Assembly (NCBI GenBank): GCA_966211525.1
Contig: CBIHOZ010000023.1
Coordinates: 1 to 61,920, forward strand
Origin: Ohtaekwangia sp966211525
GTDB lineage: Bacteria; Bacteroidota; Bacteroidia; Cytophagales; Cyclobacteriaceae
DNA length: 61,920 nt
Direction: 5' to 3'
Position numbers and translations under genes: made by a program. How positions within the stretch are numbered: position 1 is the stretch's first letter; every line of letters begins with the position of its first letter. Shown piece by piece: positions 7,533-15,688 of this stretch. Under the pieces are notes generated by a model, which saw nothing but the letters and a program-made list of their open reading frames with translations, made no database searches and was not told the origin of the DNA.

Positions 7533-9974
7533 ATGGTTTTAACATTACTAAAACTATCGCTACGAAAACTATGGAACGAAAAGTCGTTCTCCTTTCTGAG
7601 CATTGCCGGACTTTCGCTGGCTATCGTTTCCGCTACCACTATCCTGCTATATACTTTTTATGAGCGCAGCTTCGACAACTTTCGCTCACGGGATATATAC
7701 CGGGTTATATACCACGGCTTCGAGAATAACGTTGAAACCGGAAGTTCAGCACAAATCAACCCGGCTTTGGCACCGGCTATCAAGAATGACATTCCGGAAG
7801 TACTAGCGGCAGTACGACTGGTACATACAGGGCCATTCATGGCCGATCCGGTCATGGAGTACCAGGACAAGAAATTCCGCGAAAGCAAGATTTACTTTGC
7901 TGAACCCGACTTCCTTTCGATGTTCTCCTATACCCTTATCGAAGGTAATGCAGCCACTGCACTGGCAAACCCCGACCATGCCGTAATATCACAATCCATT
8001 GCTGCAAAATACTTCGGCAACGGTACGGCTATCGGCAAAACGTTGATTTTCCACCGGGGAGAAAGAGGTGCGCAGCCCATTGTGATTTCCGGAGTGTTCA
8101 AAGATATACCGGCTAACTCCCATCTCCACACTGACTTCGTTTTGTCATTCTCCAGTCTCGGCATAACAGACCTCGACACCAATTGGGACTGGGGTAACTT
8201 TTATACCTATATACAACTACAACCGGGTCTTAAAGCCGAAACGATACAGGCCAAGATTCCCCAGCTGCTGAATAAACATCTCGGAAAAATTATAGCCGAT
8301 ATGCATGCGAATGGCTATCGCGCAGATTTTGAATTACAACCAATTCAATCTATACACCTCCATTCCAAACTATGGGGCGAGCCGGAAGTAAACGGAGATG
8401 CTACTACCGTTACATTTCTGCAAATTGTAGCAGCCTTTATTTTATTGATTGCGTGGATCAACTATATCAACTTTTCGATTGCACGATCAACCGAAAACAG
8501 CCGCGAGATAAGCATTCGAAAAATCAATGGTGCCAACCGGCTTCAACTTATAGGACAGCTATTAATGGATGCCGCGACTATGAACTTTATAGCGATCATA
8601 CTTTCGGTGGCAGCTATACAAGCTACATTACCGATACTGAAAGTGATCATCGACCTACCCGATGCAGTCACCCTTGGCTGGCCGGGTGCAGTTGTCCTGT
8701 TCTTGATATACCTCGCGGGTACACTTTGCTCCGGCTTATACCCTGCGCTCTTCATCTCAAGGTTGAGCCCGGTGTCGTTACTCAAATCCAAAGTCTCCAG
8801 ATCACTCGCGAGCGTTAATCTTAACAAAGCCTTGATCGTATTTCAGTTTACCGCTTCTGTTGTCCTGATCATTGGTACTATTACGGTTTACCAGCAGTTG
8901 GCGTTTATGCAAAAGCAGGCACTGGGTATGAATATAGACCAGACGCTGATAGTGAAAGGTCCTTCGGTGAAGGACAGTACCTACAAGGCTATACGTTCTT
9001 CCTTTGGCATCGAAACGAAAAGGCTACCGGGTGTTGTCTCATTTGCGATAACATCATCTATACCGGGCGATGAATTGCACTGGGGCCGAAGTTTTGCAAG
9101 ACAGAATGCACCTGACAACTCCGTAGGATGTGCGATCGTAGCCATTGATGAAAACTTTTTTACATTGCTGGGTGCGTCTTTCGCTGCCGGTAAAAATTAT
9201 CCGGACGGCACAACGGCATGGCAAGACGCCATTATCATAAATGAGACTGCTGCAAAATCATTCGGCTACTATGATCCTGCTGAAGCAATCGATGAAACTA
9301 TATTATGGAACGAAAACGACCGACAGCTTCCGAAAAAAGTTATCGGTGTGGTAAAAGACTTTAACCAGCAATCACTCCGAACCAAAATTGAACCGATCGT
9401 ATTCGCGCTAAAGGAATATGTCTTTGCTCCGTGGGCGGGAGAATTTTATGCATTCAAAATTCAGGGTAAAAATGTCCAGGAGTCCATACATGCGATTCAA
9501 AAACTATGGGCGACACTATATCCACAAAACCCGTTTGACTATTTCTTCCTTGACCAGCATTTCAATGCGCAATACAAAAATGATAATCGCTTTGGAAAAG
9601 TGTTCATTGTCTTTTCGGGCCTCGCTATATTTATCGCCTCATTAGGACTGTTCGGTCTCACGGCCTATATGACCATGCTACGTACAAAAGAAATCGGTGT
9701 TCGAAAGGTACTGGGCTCCTCTACTTTTCAGCTGGTATATTTACTGTCTGCCAATTACCTCAAGCTGGTTGTGATTGCATTTGTTATCGCGTGTCCAATC
9801 GGTATACTGCTCATGAACAAATGGCTCGCGCAGTTTGCCTATCGCATTTCCTTTAATGTATGGATATGTATTGCTGCAGGATTGTTATCGTTGACCATTG
9901 CCGGCCTTACCGTGGCAATCAAGAGCTGGCATTCGGCAAATATAGATCCTGCAAAAGCGCTGAAGTACGAATAA
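7533..9974 (+). CDS. FtsX/MacB-type ABC transporter permease
   Basis: 813 residues with a duplicated MacB-like layout. A first membrane helix (about 18-42) is followed by a large periplasmic domain (about 45-270), then an FtsX block of three helices (about 285-410). A second half starts with a helix near 425-448, a second periplasmic domain, and a C-terminal FtsX block (about 690-805) with FGLTAYMTMLRTKEIGVRKVLG, the coupling-helix region. Such permeases use ATP hydrolysed by a separate LolD/MacB-like ATPase to drive mechanical work across the envelope rather than transport through a pore. No ATPase gene is adjacent. It is related to the gene at 29005-31389. Substrate unknown. Confidence 0.9.
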   Translation: MVLTLLKLSLRKLWNEKSFSFLSIAGLSLAIVSATTILLYTFYERSFDNFRSRDIYRVIYHGFENNVETGSSAQINPALAPAIKNDIPEVLAAVRLVHTGPFMADPVMEYQDKKFRESKIYFAEPDFLSMFSYTLIEGNAATALANPDHAVISQSIAAKYFGNGTAIGKTLIFHRGERGAQPIVISGVFKDIPANSHLHTDFVLSFSSLGITDLDTNWDWGNFYTYIQLQPGLKAETIQAKIPQLLNKHLGKIIADMHANGYRADFELQPIQSIHLHSKLWGEPEVNGDATTVTFLQIVAAFILLIAWINYINFSIARSTENSREISIRKINGANRLQLIGQLLMDAATMNFIAIILSVAAIQATLPILKVIIDLPDAVTLGWPGAVVLFLIYLAGTLCSGLYPALFISRLSPVSLLKSKVSRSLASVNLNKALIVFQFTASVVLIIGTITVYQQLAFMQKQALGMNIDQTLIVKGPSVKDSTYKAIRSSFGIETKRLPGVVSFAITSSIPGDELHWGRSFARQNAPDNSVGCAIVAIDENFFTLLGASFAAGKNYPDGTTAWQDAIIINETAAKSFGYYDPAEAIDETILWNENDRQLPKKVIGVVKDFNQQSLRTKIEPIVFALKEYVFAPWAGEFYAFKIQGKNVQESIHAIQKLWATLYPQNPFDYFFLDQHFNAQYKNDNRFGKVFIVFSGLAIFIASLGLFGLTAYMTMLRTKEIGVRKVLGSSTFQLVYLLSANYLKLVVIAFVIACPIGILLMNKWLAQFAYRISFNVWICIAAGLLSLTIAGLTVAIKSWHSANIDPAKALKYE

Positions 9975-9993
9975 CACTCGCTATAGAATATCG

Positions 9994-10443
9994 TCAGACA
10001 TTAAACTGTCTCAAATGGTGATCGGCATGTTTATAGGCAAAAATGCCGATCTCCTCCTGCGTCATCTTTCCAAAGAAGTCGTGTATGAAGCGTGGATTTG
10101 AAAAATGCACGTATTCACTAACCCGGACAATCCATTCCTTTTTTTGCTGCTCTATATTTCCACCGTTTTCTTTCACGGCCAGTTTACCGACAGGCATATT
10201 CCGTTTCATCGGCCTGCTATCGCCTACTGAACTTTTCAACGCAAGCTTTCCAAAGAGCAATCCCAGGAAAGATTGTTTGTATTCGGGGTTATGTGTACCC
10301 AGCACCCATTCGTCCCATACCGTGCAATGCTTTGCCATCTGGTATACATTCATCTTTCCCCACTGTGCTTTACTGCCTTCATGGAGTTGATTGATCCTGT
10401 TAATTATTTCCTGCCGGGTACTTTCGTCAAAAACGTTTTTCAT
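9994..10443 (-). CDS. DUF1569 family protein (DinB-like fold)
   Basis: 149 residues from ATG 10443. The sequence WGKMNVYQMAKHCTVWDEWVLG near the start and FGKMTQEEIGIFAYKHADHHLRQF at the end are typical of DUF1569 proteins. These belong to the DinB/YfiT-like four-helix family, in which three His residues can bind a metal. Here His residues in MAKHC and in HADHH are candidates. No reaction has been assigned to this branch. I use ATG 10443 because upstream in-frame residues would run into the neighbouring MFS gene. It is probably co-transcribed with, and downstream of, the MFS gene (gap 46 bases). Confidence 0.75.
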   Translation of the reverse strand: MKNVFDESTRQEIINRINQLHEGSKAQWGKMNVYQMAKHCTVWDEWVLGTHNPEYKQSFLGLLFGKLALKSSVGDSRPMKRNMPVGKLAVKENGGNIEQQKKEWIVRVSEYVHFSNPRFIHDFFGKMTQEEIGIFAYKHADHHLRQFNV

Positions 10444-10489
10444 ATATAGTGACTTTGTTTGGTAGAGTGATCGATTGGACAGGTATACC

Positions 10490-11734
10490 TTACTTGCTTT
10501 TACTTTCCTCTGGCTGAGCTGCCATCCGTGTTGCAAATACAATTACTGCAACAGACATGATCGAAATGGTTAAGAAGGACATTCTGAGGCTGGTCGCTTC
10601 TGCAATGAAGCCGATGATGGGTGGTCCTATCAACAACCCTATAAATCCCATGGATGAGACAGCGGTGAGTGCTGTACCGGGAGAAAGCGATTTGGACTTT
10701 CCGGCTGCGCTATATACCATAGGCACAACAGATGAGACACCCATACCGATCAGGAAGAATCCAACGGTGGATGGTACAATCTGCGGAAGCAACACTGCTA
10801 AAAACAATCCGGCAGTAGTGAGCAATCCGCTTACCTGCAAAATTCTCTTAAGTCCAAACCGGTCTGAGAAACCATCGGCGAGAAAACGCATGCCGGCCAT
10901 GGCCACCATAAATATAGTATAGCCGAGTCCAGTGTATTCCGGCATTACATTCACAACTTTAATGAAATATAGTCCGCTCCAGTCGAACATGGCTCCTTCC
11001 ACCATCATGGAACAGAATGCAATGATTCCAAGACTCAGCAAAGGCTTGTCCGGCATCGCAAAAAGCGGGCGCTTCTCTTCTGTAGCTTCGTCTTTCGTTA
11101 CGAGGTAAAATGCACAAACTATAGTAACGACAAAAAACAGCGCAGCGACAACTATATAATGTTGAAAAGGAACTACAGCATGTCCCATCATCCACGTACC
11201 CAATGCTGCTCCTACGAAACCTGCCAGGCTCCATAAGCCATGAAACGATGCCATGATTTTCTTTTGATATAATCCTTCTACAGCAACAGCCTGTGTGTTG
11301 ATAGCAATGTTGAGAAGGTTAGCAAAAAATCCAAAGGAGAATAAGCAGCCGAACAACGCCACAGTGCCTGGTGCTGCTCCTATACTTAGCAATGCTATAC
11401 TATAGAATATAGCCGATAGTATAACGACACGTTTACTCTTTATTATACCCACCAGCCAACCGGCAAATGGAAGTGACAGAAAGAAACCGACCGGTAATGC
11501 AAAGAGTATAGCACCCAAAGCTGAAGCACTGAGATTCAATTTTTCCTGGATACTGGGAATGCGCGATGCCCAACTTGCAAAACATAATCCGTGCATGAAG
11601 AAGATCGCGCTCACGGCTACACGATTCAAACGTAATGTCGAAACACCCGCGGTAAATTTACTTTCGGAATGATCGAGTTTTGCATCAGGCGATATCGCGT
11701 GAACTGCCGCGTTGGCTTTGAGGTTGTCTTTCAT
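10490..11734 (-). CDS. Major facilitator superfamily transporter (YbjJ/fucose-permease-like)
   Basis: 414 residues from ATG 11734, with about 12 hydrophobic helices. Features include FASWASRIPSIQEKLNLSASALG in the first loop and a central loop near TKDEATEEKRPLF separating two six-helix halves. The overall pattern resembles the MFS branch containing YbjJ and fucose-permease-like proteins. Its promoter and the two flanking operator copies can be read directly upstream, and the divergent gene encodes a DeoR repressor. A sugar or sugar-derivative substrate is therefore likely, because DeoR proteins usually sense phosphorylated sugars; this is inference. Confidence 0.85.
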   Translation of the reverse strand: MKDNLKANAAVHAISPDAKLDHSESKFTAGVSTLRLNRVAVSAIFFMHGLCFASWASRIPSIQEKLNLSASALGAILFALPVGFFLSLPFAGWLVGIIKSKRVVILSAIFYSIALLSIGAAPGTVALFGCLFSFGFFANLLNIAINTQAVAVEGLYQKKIMASFHGLWSLAGFVGAALGTWMMGHAVVPFQHYIVVAALFFVVTIVCAFYLVTKDEATEEKRPLFAMPDKPLLSLGIIAFCSMMVEGAMFDWSGLYFIKVVNVMPEYTGLGYTIFMVAMAGMRFLADGFSDRFGLKRILQVSGLLTTAGLFLAVLLPQIVPSTVGFFLIGMGVSSVVPMVYSAAGKSKSLSPGTALTAVSSMGFIGLLIGPPIIGFIAEATSLRMSFLTISIMSVAVIVFATRMAAQPEESKSK

Positions 11735-11736
11735 AG

Positions 11737-11752
11737 TTGCAATATTATGCAA
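11737..11752. promoter_or_regulatory. Operator O1 for the DeoR-family regulator
   Basis: TTGCA-ATATTA-TGCAA: a perfect 5-base inverted repeat with a 6-base centre, lying between the MFS -7 element and its ATG. Confidence 0.65.
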
Positions 11753-11784
11753 CAAACATACACAATATTGCAATTTATTGCAAA
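11753..11784 (-). promoter_or_regulatory. Promoter of the MFS transporter gene
   Basis: On the minus strand TTTG (11784-11781) and TATGTTTG (11760-11753) are separated by exactly 20 bases, a full match to the Bacteroidota promoter. Operator O2 lies inside the spacer and O1 directly follows the -7 element, so bound repressor would block polymerase. Confidence 0.7.
11768..11783. promoter_or_regulatory. Operator O2 for the DeoR-family regulator
   Basis: TTGCA-ATTTAT-TGCAA: the same perfect arms and spacing as O1, centred 31 bases away, i.e. close to three helical turns. Confidence 0.65.
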
Positions 11785-11841
11785 TACAAGCAATGGAATT
11801 CATTCGATTGGTGCGAAACGGTATCTATTATTAGCAGAAAA

Positions 11842-11857
11842 TTGCATAATATTGCTT
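11842..11857. promoter_or_regulatory. Operator O3, imperfect, in front of the regulator gene
   Basis: TTGCA-TAATAT-TGCTT: the left arm is perfect and the right arm matches at three of five bases. Fourteen bases (11842-11855) are the exact reverse complement of 11739-11752 within O1. It ends 2 bases before the regulator ATG, which suggests autoregulation. Confidence 0.5.
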
Positions 11858-11859
11858 CT

Positions 11860-12609
11860 ATGTTAAAAGAAGAACGTTTTCGCATCATCCTGGACAAACT
11901 GTCAAAAGATCAAAAAGTAACCTTGAAGTCGCTGAGTAAGCAGTTGAAGATTTCAGAGTATACGGTGCGAAGAGATTTGAAGGAACTCACGGACCAGGGA
12001 CTGTTAAAGGCTGTAAGAGGCGGTGCTATACCACACTCTCCTACTCCTCACCATTTTGCTGATCGATTGGACTATCAAACTGATGCCAAGAAAATCATTG
12101 CTGAAAAAGCGTTGAGCTTATTGCATAACGGACAAGTTGTGGCATTTGATGGTGGTACAACTGCAATGGCGATCGCCAGTATACTTCCTCGCGATCTGCA
12201 GATCACAGTCGTGACTAATAGCTTCCCCGTTGTAAATGTACTGGAGTCCCATCCCTCTATCGAAGTATTATTTGCAGGCGGTCGCCTCTATAAAGCAGCG
12301 TTTACTTCCATAGGGCATAACACGATCAATTTCTTTAACAATATACGTGCAGATATATTCTTTATGGGAATCTGCAGCATTCATCCTACCATTGGTGTAA
12401 CGACTATAAATTACGAAGAGAGCCAGGTAAAGAAAGCCGTTGTTGAGGTGTCCAAAAAAGTGGTTGCATTATCACCACACGAAAGAATAAATACCGCTGA
12501 AGCGTATTTCATTTGTGATTCTGCCAAGGTGGACGTTATCATTACCGATGAAGAAGGAAAGTCTATGGCTGAAGATTCTTTCAAAGGTTCAGGAATTACA
12601 ATTATGTAA
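11860..12609 (+). CDS. DeoR/GlpR-family transcriptional repressor
   Basis: 249 residues. The N-terminal winged helix (about 1-57) has the DeoR pattern: MLKEERFRIILDKL, LSKQLKISEYTVRRDLKEL, then LLKAVRGGAI. The C-terminal domain (about 75-235) is a ribose-phosphate-isomerase-like sensor with VAFDGGTTAMAIA and VTNSFPVVNVL, used by the family to bind phosphorylated sugars or nucleosides. ATG 11860 starts exactly at the family N-terminus; upstream in-frame ATG codons lie in the operator region. The gene is divergent from an MFS transporter, and three TTGCA-N6-TGCAA-like sites lie between them. It probably represses both until an intracellular sugar phosphate appears. Confidence 0.9.
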   Translation: MLKEERFRIILDKLSKDQKVTLKSLSKQLKISEYTVRRDLKELTDQGLLKAVRGGAIPHSPTPHHFADRLDYQTDAKKIIAEKALSLLHNGQVVAFDGGTTAMAIASILPRDLQITVVTNSFPVVNVLESHPSIEVLFAGGRLYKAAFTSIGHNTINFFNNIRADIFFMGICSIHPTIGVTTINYEESQVKKAVVEVSKKVVALSPHERINTAEAYFICDSAKVDVIITDEEGKSMAEDSFKGSGITIM

Positions 12610-12704
12610 TAGTAGCTGTTCCCGATATATATAGCGGGTTGCTCGCAAGCGCACAAAAAATCCGGAAACCTGACGTTCAGGCTAAAAAAAAGTTCTATAA
12701 AGGG

Positions 12705-12712
12705 TATATTTA
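12705..12712 (+). promoter_or_regulatory. Candidate -7 element for the beta-propeller gene
   Basis: TATATTTA differs from TAnnTTTG only at the last base. The leader would be about 25 bases. No clear -33 element is seen. Confidence 0.35.
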
Positions 12713-12742
12713 CTACGGCACCAAAATTGAACAGCCTGCATC

Positions 12743-13642
12743 ATGAAACCCTTTCTATTCCTGCTCATCATTATGCTTCCTGGTATAGTATCAGGACAAA
12801 AGCAAAAGACAGAAGAATCACCACTATATCTTGGAGAAAAACGTCCGGGTACCACACCTGTTAAATTTGCTCCGGGTATTGTATCGGTAGCAGGGCGAAG
12901 TGAATTCGGTTCTATATTCTCACGTGACGGGCAGGAATTCTATTTTGCTGTCGACACGGCCGGCCGGGCTGAGATCCGATTCATGCGTCTCAACAAAGAT
13001 AAGTGGACAAAGCCGAAGCGCTTGGTATTCGACAATGTATTCAGCTTCAACGATCCGATGCTGTCTCCGGATGAGACTAAACTATTTTTTATATCCGACA
13101 GGCCATTGACGGCCAGCGGTGAGAAGAAAGACTATGACATCTGGTATATAGAAAGAACAGCGAACGGATGGTCTAAACCGTTGAATGCCGGTACCGCTAT
13201 CAACTCGGATAAAAATGAATACTATATATCTTTCTCCAAGGATGGAACGATGTACTACTCCTCCAATCGCGATCCGCGGAATGAGTGGAACTATAATATA
13301 CTATATGCACCTCCTGCCGGGCCGAATAAATTTAAAAACACGACTCCGCTAAGCGATTCCGTTAACTCGCCTTACTATGATGCAGATGTATTTATTGCGA
13401 GCGACAAATCGTACCTGATATTCTGCGGAGACCATCCTGACGGGCTCGGCCGCGGTGATCTTTATATCAGTTTCAAAAAAACTGACGGCACCTGGACAAA
13501 AGCCCGAAACATGGGAAAGACCATTAACACAGAGGGCCATGAACTATGCCCCTTTGTGTCGCCCGATGGTAAATATTTATTCTATACCAGCAACCAGGAT
13601 ATATATTGGATAGACGCCAGTGTGATTAGCAAATTTCGCTAG
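12743..13642 (+). CDS. Secreted PD40/TolB-type beta-propeller protein
   Basis: 299 residues with a signal peptide (about 1-18, cleaved near VSGQ). The body is built of repeated blades with the PD40 signature: FGSIFSRDGQEFYFA, NDPMLSPDETKLFFISDRP, YYISFSKDGTMYYSSNRDP and ELCPFVSPDGKYLFYTSN. Each has the S-x-D-G/E core followed by aromatic strands. The predicted form is a five- to six-blade propeller located in the periplasm or outside. Members of this group often bind other proteins or sugars, but no catalytic residue is evident. The gene stands alone and converges on the AraC gene. Confidence 0.8.
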   Translation: MKPFLFLLIIMLPGIVSGQKQKTEESPLYLGEKRPGTTPVKFAPGIVSVAGRSEFGSIFSRDGQEFYFAVDTAGRAEIRFMRLNKDKWTKPKRLVFDNVFSFNDPMLSPDETKLFFISDRPLTASGEKKDYDIWYIERTANGWSKPLNAGTAINSDKNEYYISFSKDGTMYYSSNRDPRNEWNYNILYAPPAGPNKFKNTTPLSDSVNSPYYDADVFIASDKSYLIFCGDHPDGLGRGDLYISFKKTDGTWTKARNMGKTINTEGHELCPFVSPDGKYLFYTSNQDIYWIDASVISKFR

Positions 13643-13659
13643 CCGAGAGCCACTATATA

Positions 13660-14475
13660 TTAAACCGCACGCGACCCCAGCCCGGTTGGTGTATACCCGA
13701 ACTGCTTTTTGAATGCATAGGAAAAATGAGACAGATCTTCAAAGCCAACTTCCAGGTATACTTCCACCGGCTTCTTCTTTTTTTCGGTGAGTTGATAATA
13801 GGCAAGCTCCAGCCTCTTCTGCGTTAACCACTTTTGAGGCGTTGTATTAAAATGCTTCTTAAAATCACGGTTGAAGGTTGACAGGCTTCGTCCTGTGAGA
13901 TAGCCGAATTTTTCCATGGGCATGTTGAACATAAAGTTCTTCTCCATAAAGCTTACCAGGTCAACTTTACCAGGTTCCTCAAAATTTGCCAGTATACTAT
14001 CAATATCCGGGTCAATGATCCGAAGAATAGTGATGGCTTCGTTTATCTTAAGCGAAGCTATATTTTCAGGGAATTGCTCTTGTACTTCAAAGTATGGAAT
14101 CACCGATGCAAAACAACTCTTGAGCAGAGGATGGTCGCTAAAGCAACGAATCTTCTGCGACCCCGTTGCTTTAGGCTTCACCTCTGTATTGACATAAAAA
14201 TCGCGTAGCCTGTCCGTTGTCAGGTGCATCACTACGGTTTTATGCGGCAATCCGTCCTTCGGATAATTGATAACAGTCGCCAGTTGGTTTCTTGGAATTA
14301 AAAAAATATCACCCGCCTGAAATATATACTCACTGTCGGCCTGGATGATCTTGGTCTCACCGGAGATAAACCACACGAGCATATGCTGATCGAATACCAC
14401 TTCGGTCTTGAACAATTTATCTTCGTAGCAGGAAAGCTTGATATCAGGTGTTATATAGTTCGTTACAAATTCCAT
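13660..14475 (-). CDS. AraC-family transcriptional regulator
   Basis: 271 residues. The N-terminal half (about 1-150) is a cupin-like sensor with FQAGDIFLIPRNQLATV, matching the AraC ligand-binding barrel. The C-terminal half has two helix-turn-helix units: MPMEKFGYLTGRSLSTFNRDFKKHF and VYLEVGFEDLSHFSYAFKKQFGYTP. It is the second gene of an operon with the upstream SDR gene (gap 18 bases). A 17/18-identical direct repeat sits just upstream of that operon's promoter and is the natural binding site for this protein, so positive autoregulation together with the SDR is likely. Confidence 0.9.
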   Translation of the reverse strand: MEFVTNYITPDIKLSCYEDKLFKTEVVFDQHMLVWFISGETKIIQADSEYIFQAGDIFLIPRNQLATVINYPKDGLPHKTVVMHLTTDRLRDFYVNTEVKPKATGSQKIRCFSDHPLLKSCFASVIPYFEVQEQFPENIASLKINEAITILRIIDPDIDSILANFEEPGKVDLVSFMEKNFMFNMPMEKFGYLTGRSLSTFNRDFKKHFNTTPQKWLTQKRLELAYYQLTEKKKKPVEVYLEVGFEDLSHFSYAFKKQFGYTPTGLGSRAV

Positions 14476-14493
14476 AGAAATTTACTTGGTTCG

Positions 14494-15513
14494 TCAATCA
14501 ACCGGAAAAGATATACCTGTCATTTTCTCACTTAGCGTCCACAGGCGTTTGGCATTCACTTCATCCAGTGAATACGGCTTTACACCCCGCAAGGTCCAGG
14601 GCGCATCATATTGATGTTCGATGTTCCCGGAATCCAGCTCCGCTATATCTGCGTTTTCGCAATATACTCCACCTACGCCATTTAACATCGGACTGGTTGC
14701 ACACCAAACGGATGTGGCGGCACCTTGTGCGAGTGTTTTCAGATTCCGTTCAACTTCCGGATAAATGTTTCCGTTGGCATCATGCGTGCCCATTTGCTTG
14801 AATAGTTCGATTGGCGCTTCACGCCCCAGGTCTGTTCCGTATACCGATCCCGGGTGAAGCGAATATACCCGTACATCAAATGCTTTGCTACGATTGTCCA
14901 GTTCAACGCTAAATAAATTGTTAGCTGTTTTGGATTGTCCGTAGCCCAGCAACGTTTCGTATGGCCGATGCTCGAAATGCGGATCCTCAAAGTTGAAAGG
15001 CGCCATCTGATGACCGAACGATGAGACATTCACAACGCGGGCACCGTGCGCTTTTTTCAATGCAGGCCAGAGTCGTGCTGTTAATTGAAAATGTCCTAAA
15101 TGGTTCGTTGCCAATTGAGACTCGTACCCGCGACTGTCTCTGCGCAGCGGTACCCACATGATACCGGCATTGTTAATGAGTATATGCAGTGGTCTTCCGG
15201 ATGCCAGAAATTTTTCAGCGAATGAGTCAATGGAAGCAGGCTGCATCAGATCGAGTGTCTCAATTTCCGTGTTCGCTATACCTGCCAAATTTCTCCTTGC
15301 CTTCTCAACATCACGAACCGGTACTATAACGGTGGCACCTGCTGCTGTTAATGTCTTTGTAGTTTCCAAACCTATACCGGCATAACCACCTGTTACGACA
15401 GCAACTTTGCCGGTAAGGTTAATTCCCCTGATAACATCATTCGTAGTTGAGGTTGCATTGAATCCGGAGCCGATGGGTATTTGCAATGCTCCCTGGTAAT
15501 TATTCTTTTTCAT
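14494..15513 (-). CDS. Short-chain dehydrogenase/reductase
   Basis: 339 residues from ATG 15513 (an in-frame TTG two codons earlier is less likely). The Rossmann signature TGGYAGIGLET (about residue 40) binds NAD(P). NNAG follows, then Ser in VNVSSFG and the catalytic YGQSK pair of the SDR family. A GINLTGK lead-in and the length resemble the retinol-dehydrogenase-like SDRs common in soil Bacteroidota. The substrate is unknown. It is the first gene of an SDR-AraC operon with an unusual promoter (a good -7, no -33, tandem activator-type repeats). Confidence 0.9.
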   Translation of the reverse strand: MKKNNYQGALQIPIGSGFNATSTTNDVIRGINLTGKVAVVTGGYAGIGLETTKTLTAAGATVIVPVRDVEKARRNLAGIANTEIETLDLMQPASIDSFAEKFLASGRPLHILINNAGIMWVPLRRDSRGYESQLATNHLGHFQLTARLWPALKKAHGARVVNVSSFGHQMAPFNFEDPHFEHRPYETLLGYGQSKTANNLFSVELDNRSKAFDVRVYSLHPGSVYGTDLGREAPIELFKQMGTHDANGNIYPEVERNLKTLAQGAATSVWCATSPMLNGVGGVYCENADIAELDSGNIEHQYDAPWTLRGVKPYSLDEVNAKRLWTLSEKMTGISFPVD

Positions 15514-15536
15514 GTCCAATTGATTTTGTTATAGGA

Positions 15537-15544
15537 CAAAAGTA
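15537..15544 (-). promoter_or_regulatory. -7 element of the SDR-AraC operon promoter
   Basis: The minus strand reads TACTTTTG, an exact TAnnTTTG. The position 20 bases upstream, where TTTG is expected, instead holds AAAG, the end of the direct repeat at 15565-15582. This suggests a promoter that needs an activator. Confidence 0.55.
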
Positions 15545-15564
15545 GAATGCCCTGCTCCCATCGG

Positions 15565-15605
15565 CTTTGTTTAAAATGTCATTGTTACTTTGTTTAGAAT
15601 GTCAT
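15565..15605 (-). promoter_or_regulatory. Tandem direct repeat, candidate AraC activator site
   Basis: Two 18-base copies at 15565-15582 and 15588-15605 differ at one base (minus-strand pattern ATGACATT[T/C]TAAACAAAG). They repeat every 23 bases. The proximal copy ends exactly where a -33 element would be. AraC proteins typically bind such direct repeats, and the operon encodes one. Confidence 0.65.
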
Positions 15606-15688
15606 GATATAATTTCCTCCGCGTGCCTTACCGCGCACTTCGGTTTCGGAATGGCAGCACGGGGATTCCGCACGGCAAGAGCTATATT

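Noticed and set aside
7360..7542. A 60-residue open frame before the FtsX permease
   Set aside because: It overlaps the permease start, has no recognisable domain, and spans a good promoter at 7461-7492.
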